Source: Rutidosis leptorrhynchoides (lineage: Eukaryota; Streptophyta; Magnoliopsida; Asterales; Asteraceae). Taken from it: a DNA stretch of 64,000 nucleotides. The position numbers and the translations under genes were made by a program. Within the stretch, counting starts at the first letter, position 1. The number at the start of each line of letters is the position of its first letter. Positions 32,283 through 47,179 of the stretch are shown piece by piece. The notes beneath the pieces were generated by a model. The model saw nothing but the letters and a program-made list of their open reading frames with translations. It was not told where the DNA came from and made no database searches. The stretch spans positions 186,840,001 through 186,904,000 of the forward strand of contig NC_092333.1 in NCBI RefSeq assembly GCF_046630445.1, given 5' to 3'.

Positions 32283-35030
32283 ATGCACCGAGCAAAACGT
32301 TCACCACCATTCATACGTTCGCCACCTGTAACTCGATCAAGACATCTAGCCAATATTGTCGCCGTTGATTTTTCTTTAGAATCGTCATCCAGTCGACCAA
32401 GTACTCCAATTCAAATTTCCGATAATCCATTTTTTGAACCCGACCTCACAATTGAGAATTCGGAGGATATTCAGGGACAATTCAGAGATCCTGAACCACT
32501 AATCATTCCTCCTGAACCACAAATCATTCAACCAGAGATTGTCGAGGAAGAAACCATTAAATCAGAATCCTCTAGTGATTCGTATTCAACAAATTCAATT
32601 ATGGAAGTAACTGAACTTCTAAGTATGGAAGATCGAATGAGAGCCACACGCACTGGCCAAGGTCACGTCATTATTAAGCCAGACATTAATGCGCCAGATT
32701 ATGAAATCAAAGGACAAATCTTAGACATGGTAACTAATAAATGCCAATATAGTGGTACGCCAAAAGAAGATCCAAATGAACATCTTCAAACCTTTAATAC
32801 GATTTGTACTCTATTCAAAATCAGAGAAGTTGAGGATGAATAGATCTATCTCATGTTGTTTCCCTGGATTTTAAAGGGAGAAGCCAAAGATTGGTTAGAA
32901 TTGTTACCTGAAGGGGCGATTGACACATAGGATGTTTTAGTTGAGAAATTTCTTAAACAATTCTTTCCGGCATCTAAAGCCGTGAGACTTCAAGGAGAAA
33001 TTGTTACGTTCGCGCAAAAGCCAAATGAAATATTATATGAGGCGTGGACAAGATTTGGAAAATTGTTGAGAGGATGTCCTCAACACGGTTTAGATACTTA
33101 TCAAATAGTACAAATATTCTATGAAGGATGCGACATCACTACACGAAAAGACATCGACATAGCAGCTGGTGGTTCCATTATGAAGAAAACCGTAACCGAA
33201 GCTCACAAAATTATTGATAACACAGCCTCTCACTCGCATGAGTGGCACCAGGAAAAAGATATCTTTCGTTCATCTAAAGCGGCTAGAACCGATTCTAGCC
33301 ATGAATTTGATTCCGTTTCCGCAAAAATAGATGCTTTCGAGAGACGAATGAAAAAGATGAATAAAGATATTCACGCAATACGAATCAGTTGTGAGCAATG
33401 CGGTGGACCACACTTAACGAAAGATTGTCACATTGAACAAACGATGGAACAATGTGAGAATGTTTCCTACATGAACCAAAGGTCGGGAAATAATTATCAA
33501 AATAATTATTAACCGCCAAGGCCAAACTTCAATCGAAATCAAAACATTCTTTACAATCCAAATGGACCTAACAATAACTCGTACAACCAACAAGGTCTGA
33601 ATAACCAACCAACTCAAAACAACACTTTCAATCAACAAAGACCTAGCTTGTATAAACGACCACAACAAACCGAAGAGAAAAATCCAAATCTAGAAGAAAT
33701 GATGGCAAAGCTAATGGAATCTCAAACACAATTTATTGCAACTCAAACCCAAACGAATGAGAGGTTTGATCAGTCATTAATAACTCAATAAGCTTCCATT
33801 TTGAATCTAGAAAAACACGTAGGTACTCTTGCTAGCATGATGAGTGAGAGGGAACAAGGAAAGCTACCAAGTAATACTGAAGTAAATCCTCGGAATGAGA
33901 ATGTTAATATGGTGTCAACAAATTCTGAAAAACCAACACCAGAAGATGGGAAGGTTTTAGATGTGAGTAACAATGAAGAAGTTACACCACCACCACCCGA
34001 GTATGTAAAGCCAGTGGCGGCACCATACAGACCACCTATCCCGTTTCCAAGAAAAGGAGTTGAGTATGAGCAAGTAATAGGAAATAAAGTTTGTGATACC
34101 TCTGGAAAGAAGAAGAAGAATAAGAAAGTACAAGAAACAAAAATCGTAAAAGTAAACTTGGTGAAGACAGTTCCACCAAAACCTCCACCTAGGGTGGGTG
34201 ATCCGGGTGAATTTATTGTTCCTTGTCTACTTAGTGATTGTGTCATGTATGATGCACTAGCAGATTTAGGTGCGAGTGCGAGTGTGAGTGTTTTGCCTCT
34301 TTCATTATATAAGAGATTAGGAGTAGGTGAGTTAAGTCCAACAGAGATGAGTGTCCGACTCTTTGATCAAACCATTAGGCACCCAGTTGGAATTACTGAC
34401 AACCTACCTGTTTAAGTGGGTAATTTAACCTTTCTAATCGAATTTATTGTCATTAACATAGAAGAGGACCCAAACATTCCTCTAATTTTAGGTCGACCAT
34501 TTTTAGCGTCCACCGGGGCGTTATTTGATGTAAGAAAATGTAGAATGACACTTAGTAATGATGAAAAATCGATCACCTTTGTGATTTGAAAGTCTAAATC
34601 TCCACCAACCAAAACCGTTGAACCAACAAAAATGATTGGTAAGAACCATGTTGTTTTACCAACTCCAACGGTAGTGCTTAACAATAATAAAACGCCTAAG
34701 TGTGGGGAAGATGAAGTAACACCTAATGATAACTTGATAACAAAGAACCCCGTTGTTGATACGAAATTAAATGACCCCGTTATTAATAGTTCAATGAAGA
34801 AACTTATTAAACAGATTCGCGATGCTAGAACAAAGGGGAACTTTAAGTTATGTAACCGATTAGTATCCAATCTTTTGCCTAAAGAAAAAGCAAAACTAGT
34901 TGAATTTGTGGATATTACACAGGAATCCAACCAATGGCTTAAAGCAAAAGTCACAGATATGCAAGTTGATTATGGTCCAAGAGAAATTGACAATGAAGTT
35001 AACCACAATTTCGACACCACAGCTACTTAA
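32283..35030 (+). pseudogene. Athila-type gag and protease remnants
   Basis: The gag region starts MHRAKRSPPFIRSPPVTRS. It contains the Athila-type capsid block (GQILDMVTNKCQYSG, ASKAVRLQGEIVTFAQKP, LRGCPQHGLDTYQIVQIFYE) and a cysteine cluster CEQCGGPHLTKDC. The aspartic protease part follows at about 34200-34570 with ALADLGASASVSVLPLSLY and the later LILGRPFL. A lysine-rich tail ends at 35030. About five breaks interrupt the region. No reverse transcriptase follows. Confidence 0.82.
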
Positions 35031-37408
35031 GTGTGGGGAGATTCAAATGTTCTAAGAAATAATACTGTCTAGGGTTAGTTGTTATGTTCTCGTATAGTTC
35101 CGAGAATGGAATTCGATTGGTCTTTTCCACTAGCAGACACTAAAGAACTGGTTTTCTCCCCCCATTCTGATTTTTTTTTATTTTGTAGGTTTTATATGAA
35201 ATTAATATGCTTTCTAAATTTAAGTTTGGTGTGAATTTAAAAACAAAATTTACTTTATTTCATTAAGTTAAAAATATGGTTTCTAAAATTCGTCGTGAGT
35301 TGAAGACTAGGTCGTTGAACCGAAATTGCTTTACCCAAGGGCGGGACGAGAAATTTTGTTATCATTATTTTTAATCTTATTGATCTAAAGTATGCCAAAA
35401 ACATATTAAAAAAAAAACCCGAAAATCTTTGCTTTTAAAACAAACACTTTAAAATGACAAATTTTAAAATTTTGTCGAGGAATGGACTAGGTAAACGTAC
35501 CGAAACTACCTCTACCTAAAGTAAAAGGAAACAAAATGTTAAAAATTATTCATTTAAATTGTTTTAATAAATAAAGGTTTTATATATAAAAAAATATTAT
35601 GTATATATTTGTTTGTAGTTTATATTATGTACAAAACAGGGTAAAATAGCACACTTTCAAAAACTGGCATTATGTTCAGCAAAAGCTACTAATTTTAACT
35701 ACAAAACGTAAAATATCAAATGTGATATAAAACAATAGGTTTGCAAACTCGGTATTTTTAATCATTTTTCTACACTAATCACCCTCATGAATTTAAATTT
35801 TTACTGATTTCTTGCAAATGAGGGCATTGCAAGATCTCAAGTGTGGGGAAGGGTTATAAATTCTCTCGGGTTTACACTTGGTTTAATTACCAAATTTTGT
35901 GAAAATTTGAAAAATTTTCAACTAAATGAATTCAAAATCATGTTTATACATATTTATGAACGATGAAAACTAGGTGTTAATACCTAAATTATCGTTACCT
36001 CGGAAAGGACATAAATTGAGAAACACCCTAAAACGATAGAATTCATTTAAAATGGAATAGAAGAGAATAAAAAGGCAAAGAAAAGAATAAATAAAAGCTA
36101 AGTGTGGAAAGAATGCACCAAGTTCTTTAAAACATATATCACATATTTTTGTATAAGATTATTGTAGGTACTTTTGCTTTGGACTAAACTAATCAGTTTT
36201 ACCCGATTTACTGTAATATATTTGAAAGAAAGATGGATCTACACAATGAATCAATTCCATCATTAAAAGGAAGTAAAGTCTTCCGAAAAAGATACGCGCT
36301 TCTTGATTTAGGTCAGGAAGTTGTCGTCCAGACCAGTTGTAGAGTCTACGAAAAACCTTGAAAAGTTTTCTCGAAAATCAGCTAGAAATCCACGGACCTC
36401 AGCATCAGACAGGGTCGCCAAGTGGTCAGACTTATCCTAACCATGAGAGGATCTCTCTCGTAAAATGGGGAGGGCGCCGTGCAAATTAGCTTGATAAGAC
36501 TAATGAATCAGACCCCTAGAAAGGATAATCTCCTTAAAGATTAAAAATCATCTTTTAAGCCTGATATTACTCAATCCTTGAGATTGACCTAAAAGATTAA
36601 GAATTACAAACTCATGGAATTCGATGATATCTAAACTCGAGCTTGAACGAGAAAATATTTTGATCAAAATAAAACCGATTTGTTTTCTGAAAAACCTATT
36701 TTCAATGCGTTCATTACCATTGAATGTAAAATTCTAAGAATTCACCTGAAATTCATTAGGTCACCTGAACCAAATCGGGTGTCAACTGTAAGAACGGTGG
36801 TTGCATAGCATGGTCGAAGACAGGACCTTGTGCCAGATCGAAAAACTATAGGGTGATCTTTACTATTGCTCCTACAAAGGATAGTAATTGCATCCAACAC
36901 GTTATAGACCATAATCAAAAGCATGTCACGGGACATTGCCTTAACAATTGCTTGTTCAACGCTTTCCTTTACAACCGGACGGTAGTCTACCGAAAGGTAA
37001 TATACGGAGCAAGTATACTGGACGTGTTGCTTTCCCAATACAAGGTTAGCAAGTGGGTGACACAAAACCATAAGTTTTGAGCTAAAATTTTCAAATCTGA
37101 AACTCACCAAACCCATAAAAACAATTTGCAAACACCGGTGAAGGGTTATTCTGGAAAACTTATCTAGGATAAAATCTAGAATGAATTTTCAAAAGATCAA
37201 ATGTTTTCATAAAGATCCAATTTCCTTAAAGGATCTAAATTTTCATAGTCATGTGGGACTGTAAACCACATCGTTACTATCATTGTTCATACCGCCGTAT
37301 TGAAATCACTTATGTACAAAGTGTGAAGAATAAAAAAGTGATTCTGGTAAAGTTATATTCAAGTTCTATATTGCTTGAGGACAAGCAACGCTCAAGGGTG
37401 GGAATATT
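35031..37408 (+). other. Athila-type 3' internal region without pol
   Basis: About 2.4 kb between protease and 3' LTR with no reverse transcriptase, RNase H or integrase motifs on either strand. The phrase AAGTGTGGGGA recurs (near 35029 and 35839, with a variant at 36100). A purine-rich GGGTGGGAATATT lies just before the 3' LTR and is the likely polypurine tract. Confidence 0.6.
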
Positions 37409-38008
37409 TGATAATGCTAAAAACGAACATATATTTCATAGCATTATCCTTTAAGAAAGACAAGCTTTTAGTTGCAATTGTTCTAATTTCAAGTAATTAT
37501 CGTTTAAATAATAAAAGGTGAAGACAAAAGACAGATTCGACGATTTGAAGACGCAAATGACCAAAAAGCAAAAAAGTACAAAGTACAATTCAAGTGGTTC
37601 AATTTATTGATGAGAAACGTCTCAAAATTACAAAAGTACAAGCCGCAAAACGCAAAGTACAAGATATTAAATTATACGAAAAGGCGTTCGAAAATCCGGA
37701 ACCGAGACATGAACCAACTTTCAACGCTCGATGCAACGGAGCTGAAAGTACAAGTCAACTATGCACAAGAATATAATACAATATTTAAATAATTCATATT
37801 AAGAATAATAATAAATAATAAAAAGTTGTTAATTGAGCATAGTTAAAGGGTCATAAGTGAAAATTTCAAATCAATAATTCGCAACGAGATATTATTGATT
37901 CAACTTTGAATGGTAGCCAGCTAACATTCCACCTACAACAGTATCAATCATTTGCCTATAAAAGCAAGGCACTGAGTAATGAAGAAACTACACCTTTTTC
38001 TTTTCCTT

Positions 38009-38139
<131 letters not shown>

Positions 38140-38983
38140 ATAATTATAATTATAATTTAGGTTTAATAATAATTGGATTATTGTAAGAATGTTTTACGGG
38201 TTTTAAATCGAAACTCTGTTCGTGTAACGCTACGCTATAAATAATCATTGTAAGTTATGTTCTTCCTTTTTAAATTAATGTCTCGTAACTAAGTTATTAT
38301 TATGCTTATTTGAGCCAAAGTAATCGTGATGTTGGACTAAATATTAAGATGGGGTTATTGGATTTTGTACCATAACTAGGGTTTGGACAAAAGACCGACA
38401 CTTGTGGAAATTGGACAATTGACTATTAATAGATGGGGGGTATTGTCTAATCGAGTGACAACTCATTGGAGTCTGTCGAACCTATCTTCAAATTAATTAA
38501 CCTAATAATTAATAATGATTATGGTTGTCCTATTTAATGACGTTCATATGTAATCTGTTATAATCATTTAATTAATCAATTGGGTTGGGTAATTGATTAT
38601 TCATTCTGATCAAGTGGATGAATTAATATTCATAAACTAATTAAAACAGGGGTGGATTACATACAAGTGATAACTGGTGTAATTGTTGACAGAAATGATA
38701 ACTGCGTCACAGTTTAAATCCTCAATTAGTTGGAATATTTGACTTCGGGTATAATGGTAATTTGACGAGGACAATTTCACTTTATATTTATGACCGATGG
38801 ACTATTATAGACAAAAACCAGATAGGTATCAAATAAACCAGGACAAAGGACAATTAACCCGGGTAACAATTAATTAAAATCAAACGTCAAACATCATGAT
38901 TACGGAAGTTTAAATAAGCATAATCCTTTTATTTCATATTCTATCGTAATTTTATTTATTGTTATTTTATTTATCGTCATTTA

Positions 38984-41900
38984 TGAAATGTCCCGTTCTT
39001 ATTGATTAAAAACGTTCCATATTAATTGATTTCGTTGCGAGGTTTTGACCTCTATATGAGACGTTTTTCAAAGACTGCATTCATTTTTAAAACAAACCAT
39101 AACCTTTATTTCATAAATAAAGGTTTAAAAAGCTTTACGTAGATTATCAAATAATGATAATCTAAAATATCCTGTTTACACACGACCATTACATAATGGT
39201 TTACAATACAAATATGTTACATCGAAATCAGTTTCTTGAATGCAGTTTTTACACAATATCATACAAATATGGACTCCAAATCTTGTCCTTATTTTAGTAT
39301 GCAACAGCGGAAGCTCTTAATATTCACCTGAGAATAAACATGCTTTAAACGTCAACAAAAATGTTGGTGAGTTATAGGTTTAACCTATATATATCAAATC
39401 GTAACAATAGACCACAAGATTTCATATTTCAATACACATCCCATACATAGAGATAAAAATCATTCATATGGTGAACACCTGGTAACCGACATTAACAAGA
39501 TGCATATATAAGAATATCCCCATCATTCCGGGACACCCTTCGGATATGATATAAATTTCGAAGTACTAAAGCATCCGGTACTTTGGATGGGGTTTGTTAG
39601 GCCCAATAGATCTATCTTTAGGATTCGCGTCAATTAGGGTGTCTGTTCCCTAATTCTCAGATTACCAGACTTAATAAAAAGGGGCATATTCGATTTCGAT
39701 AATTCAACCATAGAATGTAGTTTCACGTACTTGTGTCTATTTTGTAAATCATTTATAAAACCTGCATGTATTCTCATCCCAAAAATATTAGATTTTAAAA
39801 GTGGGACTATAACTCACTTTCACAGATTTTTACTTCGTCGGGAAGTAAGACTTGGCCACTGGTTGATTCACGAACCTATAACAATATATACATATATATC
39901 AAAGTATGTTCAAAATATATTTACAACACTTTTAATATATTTTGATGTTTTAAGTTTATTAAGTCAGCTGTCCTCGTTAGTAACCTACAACTAGTTGTCC
40001 ACAGTTAGATGTACAGAAATAAATCGATAAATATTATCTTGAATCAATCCACGACCCAGTGTATACGTATCTCAGTATTGATCACAACTCAAACTATATA
40101 TATTTTGGAATCAACCTCAACCCTGTATAGCTAACTCCAACATTCACATATAGAGTGTCTATGGTTGTTCCGAAATATATATAGATGTGTCGACATGATA
40201 GGTCGAAACATTGTATACGTGTCTATGGTATCTCAAGATTACATAATATACAATACAAGTTGATTAAGTTATGGTTGGAATAGATTTGTTACCAATTTTC
40301 ACGTAGCTAAAATGAGAAAAATTATCCAATCTTGTTTTACCCATAACTTCTTCATTTTAAATCCGTTTTGAGTGAATCAAATTGCTATGGTTTCATATTG
40401 AACTCTATTTTATGAATATAAACAGAAAAAGTATAGGTTTATAGTCGGAAAAATAAGTTACAAGTCGTTTTTGTAAAGGTAGTCATTTCAGTCGAAAGAA
40501 CGACGTCTAGATGACCATTTTAGAAAACATACTTCCACTTTGAGTTTAACCATAATTTTTGGATATAGTTTCATGTTCATAATAAAAATCATTTTCTCAG
40601 AATAACAACTTTTAAATCAAAGTTTATCATAGTTTTTAATTAACTAACCCAAAACAGCCCGCGGTGTTACTACGACGGCGTAAATCCGGTTTTACGGTGT
40701 TTTTCGTGTTTCCAGGTTTTAAATCATTAAGTTAGCATATCATATAGATATAGAACATGTGTTTAGTTGATTTTAAAAGTCAAGTTAGAAGGATTAACTT
40801 TTGTTTGCGAACAAGTTTAGAATTAACTAAACTATGTTCTAGTGATTACAAGTTTAAACCTTCGAATAAGATAGCTTTATATGTATGAATCGAATGATGT
40901 TATGAACATCATTACTACATTAAGTTCCTTGGATGAACCTACTGGAAAAGAGAAAAATGGATCTAGCTTCAATGGATCCTTGGATGGCTCAAAGTTCTTG
41001 AAGCAAAATCATGACACGAAAACAAGTTCAAGTAAGATCATCACTTGAAATAAGATTGTTATAGTTATAGAAATTGAACCAAAGTTTGAATATGATTATT
41101 ACCTTGTATTAGAATGATAACCTACTGTAAGAAACAAAGATTTCTTGAGGTTGGATGATCACCTTACAAGATTGGAAGTGAGCTAGCAATCTTGAAAGTA
41201 TTCTTGATTTTATGAAACTAGAACTTTTGAAATTTATGAAGAACACTTAGAACTTGAAGATAGAACTTGAGAGAGATCAATTAGATGAAGAAAATTGAAG
41301 AATGAAAGTGTTTGTAGGTGTTTTTGGTCGTTGGTGTATGGATTAGATATAAAGGATATGTAATTTTGTTTTCATGTAAATAAGTCATGAATGATTACTC
41401 ATATTTTTGTAATTTTATGAGATATTTCATGCTAGTTGCCAAATGATGGTTCCCACATGTGTTAGGTGACTCACATGGGCTGCTAAGAGCTGATCATTGG
41501 AGTGTATATACCAATAGTACATACATCTAAAAGCTGTGTATTGTACGAGTACGAATACGGGTGCATACGAGTAGAATTGTTGATGAAACTGAACGAGGAT
41601 GTAATTGTAAGCATTTTTGTTAAGTAGAAGTATTTTGATAAGTGTATTGAAGTCTTTCAAAAGTGTATGAATACATATTAAAACACTACATGTATATACA
41701 TTTTAACTGAGTCGTTAAGTCATCGTTAGTCGTTACATGTAAATGTTGTTTTGAAACCTTTAGGTTAACGATCTTGTTAAATGTTGTTAACCCAATGTTT
41801 ATAATATCAAAAGAGATTTTAAATTATTATATTATCATGATATTATGATGTACGAATATCTCTTAATATGATATATATACATTAAATGTCGTTACAACGA

Positions 41901-42234
41901 TAATCGTTACATATATGTCTCGTTTCAAAATCATTAAGTTAGTAGTCTTGTTTTTACATATGTAGTTCATTGTTAATATACTTAATGATATGTTTACATA
42001 TCATAATATCATGTTAACTATATATATAACCATATATATGTCATCATATAGTTTTTACAAGTTTTAACGTTCGTGAATCACCGGTCAACTTGGGTGGTCA
42101 ATTGTCTATATAAAACCTATTTCAATTAATCAAGTCTTAACAAGTTTGATTGCTTAACATGTTGGAAACATTTAATCATGTAAATATCAATCTCAATTAA
42201 TATATATAAACATGGAAAAGTTCGGGTCACTACA
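38984..42234 (-). repeat. Tekay-1 3' LTR (3251 bp)
   Basis: On the minus strand it begins TGTAGTGACCCGAAC and ends GGGACATTTCA. It is the same length as the other copy at a constant offset of 9840 bp. Small ORFs inside it occur in both copies and look incidental. Confidence 0.93.
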
Positions 42235-42269
42235 GTACCTACCCGTTAAATAAATTTCGTCCCGAAATT

Positions 42270-45200
42270 TTAAGCTGTTGAAGGTGTTGACGAATCTTCT
42301 GGAAATAGATGCGGGTATTTCTTCTTCATCTGATCTTCACGCTCCCAGGTGAACTCGGGTCCTCTACGAGCATTCCATCGAACCTTAACAATTGGTATCT
42401 TGTTTTGCTTAAGTCTTTTAACCTCACGATCCATTATTTCGACGGGTTCTTCGATGAATTGAAGTTTTTCGTTGATTTGGATTTCATCTAACGGAATAGT
42501 GAGATCTTCTTTAGCAAAACATTTCTTCAAATTCGAGACGTGGAAAGTGTTATGTACAGCCGCGAGTTGTTGAGGTAACTCAAGTCGGTAAGCTACTGGC
42601 CCGACACGATTAATAATCTTGAATGGTCCAATATACCTTGGATTTAATTTCCCTCGTTTACCAAATCGAACAACGCCTTTCCAAGGTGCAACTTTAAGCA
42701 TGACCATCTCTCCAATTTCAAATTCTATATCTTTTCTTTTAATGTCAGCGTAGCTCTTTTGTCGACTTTGGGCGGTTTTCAACCGTTGTTGAATTTGGAT
42801 GATCTTCTCGGTAGTTTCTTGTATAATCTCCGGACCCGTAATCTGTCTATCCCCCACTTCACTCCAACAAATCGGAGACCTGCACTTTCTACCATAAAGT
42901 GCTTCAAACGGCGCCATCTCAATGCTTGAATGGTAGCTGTTGTTGTAGGAAAATTCTGCTAACGGTAGATGTCGATCCCAACTGTTTCCGAAATCAATAA
43001 CACATGCTCGTAGCATGTCTTCAAGCGTTTGTATCGTCCTTTCGCTCTGCCCATCAGTTTGTGGATGATAGGCAGTACTCATGTCTAGACGAGTTCCTAA
43101 TGCTTGCTGTAATGTCTGCCAGAATCTTGAAATAAATCTGCCATCCCTATCAGAGATAATAGAGATTGGTATTCCATGTCTGGAGATGACTTCCTTCAAA
43201 TACAGTCGTGCTAACTTCTCCATCTTGTCATCTTCTCTTATTGGCAGGAAGTGTGCTGATTTGGTGAGACGATCAACTATTACCCAAATAGTATCAAAAC
43301 CACTTGCAGTCCTTGGCAATTTAGTGATGAAATCCATGGTAATGTTTTCCCATTTCCATTCTGGGATTTCGGGTTGTTGAAGTAGACCTGATGGTTTTTG
43401 ATGCTCAGCTTTGACTTTAGAACACGTCAAACATTCTCCTACGTATTTAGCAACATCGGCTTTCATACCCGGCCACCAAAAATGTTTCTTGAGATCCTTG
43501 TACATCTTCCCCGTTCCAGGATGTATTGAGTATCTGGTTTTATGAGCTTCTCTAAGTACCATTTCTCTCATATCTCCAAATTTTGGTACCCAAATCCTTT
43601 CAGCCCTATACCGGGTTCCGTCTTCCCGAATATGAAGATGCTTCTCCGATCCTTTGGGTATTTCATCCTTTAAATTTCCCTCTTTTAAAACTCCTTGTTG
43701 CGCCTCCTTTATTTGAGTAGTAAGGTTATTATGAATCATTATATTCATAGATTTTACTCGAATGGGTTCTCTGTCCTTCCTGCTCAAGGCATCAGCTACC
43801 ACATTTGCCTTCCCCGGGTGGTAACGAATCTCAAAGTCGTAATCATTCAATAATTCAATCCACCTACGCTGCCTCATATTCAGTTGTTTCTGATTAAATA
43901 TGTGTTGAAGACTTTTGTGGTCGGTATATATAATACTTTTGACCCCATATAAGTAGTGCCTCCAAGTCTTTAATGCAAAAACAACCGCGCCTAATTCCAA
44001 ATCATGCGTCGTATAATTTTGTTCGTGAATCTTCAATTGTCTAGACGCATAAGCAATCACCTTCGTTCGTTGCATTAATACACAACCGAGACCTTGCTTT
44101 GATGCGTCACAATAAATCACAAAATCATCATTCCCTTCAGGCAATGACAATATAGGTGCCGTAGTTAGCTTTTTCTTCAATAACTGAAACGCTTTCTCTT
44201 GTTCATCATTCCATTCAAATTTCTTCCCTTTATGCGTTAATGCAGTCAAGGGTTTTGCTATTCTAGAAAAGTCTTGGATGAACCTTCTGTAGTAACCAGC
44301 TAGTCCTAAAAACTGGCGTATGTGTTTCGGAGTTTTCGGGGTTTCCCACTTTTCAACAGTTTCTATCTTTGCCGGATCCACCTTAATACCTTCTTTGTTC
44401 ACTATGTGACCGAGGAATTGAACTTCTTCCAACCAAAATGCACACTTTGAAAACTTAGCGTACAATTCTTCCTTCCTCAATACTTCTAACACCTTTCTCA
44501 AATGTTCACCGTGTTCTTGGTCATTCTTTGAGTAAATAAGTATGTCATCAATGAAAACAATGACAAACTTGTCAAGGTATGGTCCACACACTCGGTTCAT
44601 AAGGTCCATGAACACAGCTGGTGCATTAGTTAAACCAAACGGCATGACCATAAACTCGTAATGACCGTAACGTGTTCTGAAAGCAGTCTTTGGAATATCA
44701 TCTTCTTTCACCCGCATTTGATGATACCCAGAACGTAAGTCAATCTTTGAATAAACAGACGAGCCTTGTAGTTGATCAAATAAGTCATCGATTCTCGGTA
44801 GTGGGTAGCGGTTCTTGATGGTAAGTTTGTTCAACTCTCGGTAGTCGATACACAACCTGAATGTACCATCTTTCTTCTTGACAAACAAAACAGGAGCTCC
44901 CCACGGTGATGTGCTTGGTCGAATGAAACCACGCTCTAAAAGTTCTTGTAATTGGCTTTGTAATTCTTTCATCTCGCTGGGTGCGAGTCTGTAAGGAGCA
45001 CGAGCTATTGGTGCAGCTCCTGGTACAAGATCTATTTGAAATTCAACGGATCGATGTGGGGGTAATCCCGGTAATTCTTTCGGAAATACATCAGGAAATT
45101 CTTTTGCGACGGGAACATCATTGATGCTCTTTTCTTCAGTTTGTACTTTCTCGACGTGTGCTAGAACAGCATAGCAACCTTTTCTTATTAGTTTTTGTGC

Positions 45201-46874
45201 CTTCAAATTACTAATAAGATGTAGCTTCGTGTTGCCCTTTTCTCCGTACACCATTAAGGGTTTTCCTTTTTCTCGTATAATGCGAATTGCATTTTTGTAA
45301 CAAACGATCTCCGCTTTCACTTCTTTCAACCAGTCCATACCGATTATCACATCAAAACTCCCTAACTCTACTGGTATCAAATCAATCTTAAATGTTTCGC
45401 TAACCAGTCTAATTTCTCGATTCCGACATATATTATCTGCTGAAATTAATTTACCATTTGCTAATTCGAGTAAAAATTTACTATCCAAAGGCGTCAATGG
45501 ACAACTTAATTTAGCACAAAAATCTCTACTCATATAGCTTCTATCCGCACCCGAATCAAATAAAACGTAAGCAGATTTATTGTCAATAAGAAACGTACCC
45601 GTAACAAGCTCCGGGTCTTCCTGTGCCTCTGCCGCATTAATATTGAAAACTCTTCCACGGCCTTGTCCATTCGTGTTCTCCTGGTTCGGGCAATTTCTAA
45701 TAATGTGGCCTGGTTTTCCACATTTATAACAAACTACATTGGCATAACTTGCTCCGACACTACTTGCTCCGCCATTACTCGTTCCGACACCATTTGTTCC
45801 TTTCGTTCTATTAACCCCTGGTCCGTAGACCTCACACTTCGCCGCGCTATGACCATTTATTTTACACTTGTTGCAAAATTTGGTGCAGAACCCCGAGTGA
45901 TTCTTTTCACACCTTTGGCATAGCTGCTTCTGATTGTTGTTGTTGTTGCGGTTATTATTGTTGTTGGGATGATTGTTGTAGTTGCTGTTGTTGTTGTTGT
46001 TGTTGGGCCGTTTGTTGTAGTTGCGATTGATGTTGCGATTGTTGGGATAATTGTTGCGATTATTGTTGTAATTGTTGTTGTTGTTGTATTGGTGATTCTT
46101 ATCACCGTTTTCCTCCCACTTTCTTTTGACTTGCTTCACATTGGCCTCTTCAGCAGTCTGTTCTTTAATTCTTTCTTCAATTTGGTTCACGAGTTTGTGA
46201 GCCATTCTACATGCCTGTTGTATGGAGGCGGGCTCGTGTGAACTTATATCTTCTTGGATTCTTTCTGGTAATCCTTTCACAAACGCGTCAATCTTCTCTT
46301 CCTCATCTTCGAATGCTCCCGGACACAATAGGCACAATTCTGTGAATCGTCTTTCGTATGTGGTAATATCAAATCCTTGGGTTCGTAACCCTCTAAGTTC
46401 TGTCTTGAGCTTATTGACCTCAGTTCTGGGACGGTACTTCTCGTTCATCAAGTGCTTGAATGCTGACCAAGGTAGTGCGTACGCATCATCTTGTCCCACT
46501 TGCTCTAGATAGGTATTCCACCATGTTAACGCAGAACCTGTGAAGGTATGTGTAGCGTACTTCACTTTGTCCTCTTCAGTACACTTACTTATGGCAAACA
46601 CCGATTCGACCTTCTCGGTCCACCGTTTCAATCCGATCGGTCCTTCGGTTCCATCAAATTCCAAAGGTTTGCAGGCAGTGAATTCTTTGTAGGTGCATCC
46701 TACACGATTTCCTGTACTGCTAGATCCAAGGTTATTGTTGGTATGTAGCGCAGCCTGTACTGCGGCTATGTTTGAAGCTAGAAAAGTACGGAATTCCTCT
46801 TCATTCATATTCACGGTGTGTCGAGTAGTCGGTGCCATTTCCTTCAAAATAGTCAAATGGAACAAGTTAATCAT
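42270..46874 (-). CDS. Tekay-1 gag-pol polyprotein, 1534 aa
   Basis: A single open frame with all chromovirus parts in order. The gag fold is at residues about 60-230 ([24 protein letters not shown]). An Asn-rich linker from an AAC-type repeat lies at about 255-320. The CCHC knuckle [14 protein letters not shown] is near 385 and the protease [11 protein letters not shown] near 436. Reverse transcriptase with [10 protein letters not shown] is near 774, with RNase H to about 1020. Integrase has a zinc-binding region ([19 protein letters not shown], near 1118) and a DDE core ([19 protein letters not shown]). A C-terminal chromodomain-like segment sits at about 1465-1530 ([17 protein letters not shown]). 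The likely start is the MAPTTRH Met 12 residues in (46838), as in related gags. It looks whole. Confidence 0.93.
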   Translation of the reverse strand: MINLFHLTILKEMAPTTRHTVNMNEEEFRTFLASNIAAVQAALHTNNNLGSSSTGNRVGCTYKEFTACKPLEFDGTEGPIGLKRWTEKVESVFAISKCTEEDKVKYATHTFTGSALTWWNTYLEQVGQDDAYALPWSAFKHLMNEKYRPRTEVNKLKTELRGLRTQGFDITTYERRFTELCLLCPGAFEDEEEKIDAFVKGLPERIQEDISSHEPASIQQACRMAHKLVNQIEERIKEQTAEEANVKQVKRKWEENGDKNHQYNNNNNYNNNRNNYPNNRNINRNYNKRPNNNNNNSNYNNHPNNNNNRNNNNNQKQLCQRCEKNHSGFCTKFCNKCKINGHSAAKCEVYGPGVNRTKGTNGVGTSNGGASSVGASYANVVCYKCGKPGHIIRNCPNQENTNGQGRGRVFNINAAEAQEDPELVTGTFLIDNKSAYVLFDSGADRSYMSRDFCAKLSCPLTPLDSKFLLELANGKLISADNICRNREIRLVSETFKIDLIPVELGSFDVIIGMDWLKEVKAEIVCYKNAIRIIREKGKPLMVYGEKGNTKLHLISNLKAQKLIRKGCYAVLAHVEKVQTEEKSINDVPVAKEFPDVFPKELPGLPPHRSVEFQIDLVPGAAPIARAPYRLAPSEMKELQSQLQELLERGFIRPSTSPWGAPVLFVKKKDGTFRLCIDYRELNKLTIKNRYPLPRIDDLFDQLQGSSVYSKIDLRSGYHQMRVKEDDIPKTAFRTRYGHYEFMVMPFGLTNAPAVFMDLMNRVCGPYLDKFVIVFIDDILIYSKNDQEHGEHLRKVLEVLRKEELYAKFSKCAFWLEEVQFLGHIVNKEGIKVDPAKIETVEKWETPKTPKHIRQFLGLAGYYRRFIQDFSRIAKPLTALTHKGKKFEWNDEQEKAFQLLKKKLTTAPILSLPEGNDDFVIYCDASKQGLGCVLMQRTKVIAYASRQLKIHEQNYTTHDLELGAVVFALKTWRHYLYGVKSIIYTDHKSLQHIFNQKQLNMRQRRWIELLNDYDFEIRYHPGKANVVADALSRKDREPIRVKSMNIMIHNNLTTQIKEAQQGVLKEGNLKDEIPKGSEKHLHIREDGTRYRAERIWVPKFGDMREMVLREAHKTRYSIHPGTGKMYKDLKKHFWWPGMKADVAKYVGECLTCSKVKAEHQKPSGLLQQPEIPEWKWENITMDFITKLPRTASGFDTIWVIVDRLTKSAHFLPIREDDKMEKLARLYLKEVISRHGIPISIISDRDGRFISRFWQTLQQALGTRLDMSTAYHPQTDGQSERTIQTLEDMLRACVIDFGNSWDRHLPLAEFSYNNSYHSSIEMAPFEALYGRKCRSPICWSEVGDRQITGPEIIQETTEKIIQIQQRLKTAQSRQKSYADIKRKDIEFEIGEMVMLKVAPWKGVVRFGKRGKLNPRYIGPFKIINRVGPVAYRLELPQQLAAVHNTFHVSNLKKCFAKEDLTIPLDEIQINEKLQFIEEPVEIMDREVKRLKQNKIPIVKVRWNARRGPEFTWEREDQMKKKYPHLFPEDSSTPSTA

Positions 46875-47179
46875 ACAGAATGTTAAGAGTAGTTAATAGT
46901 ATTTCGTAGCATAATATGAACTCATTTATAAAAGCTTTTTCTTCATATTAGCGTTTTATAAGTTTAAATTCGGGTAGTACCTACCCGTTAAGTTCATACT
47001 TAGTAGCTAATATACAATTCAACTACTACAATTCTATATGAAAAACTGATTATAATAATATTTCGCGTTCAAACTTTTATACAATATTTTACAAACTTAC
47101 AATACCGCTTATTTTACATAAAGCATGAAATATAGCACACATTAACTTTGATACAAGATAGTTGTGAAGACAATTCTAG

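Noticed and set aside
36742-37131. A 129-aa minus-strand frame in the Athila 3' internal region
   Set aside because: No recognisable motif, opposite to the element's sense strand, with overlapping plus-strand frames of equal quality.
39731-39994. An 87-aa open frame, identical to one at 49571-49834
   Set aside because: Both lie in the two Tekay-1 LTRs and are identical because the LTRs are. There is no domain and no codon signal.
41427-41660. A 77-aa frame duplicated at 51267-51500
   Set aside because: Same reason: an incidental frame in the paired LTRs.
45857-46241. Open frames of Thr/Ile or Val repeats on both strands
   Set aside because: They are shadows of the AAC-type repeat encoding the Asn-rich linker of Tekay-1 gag.
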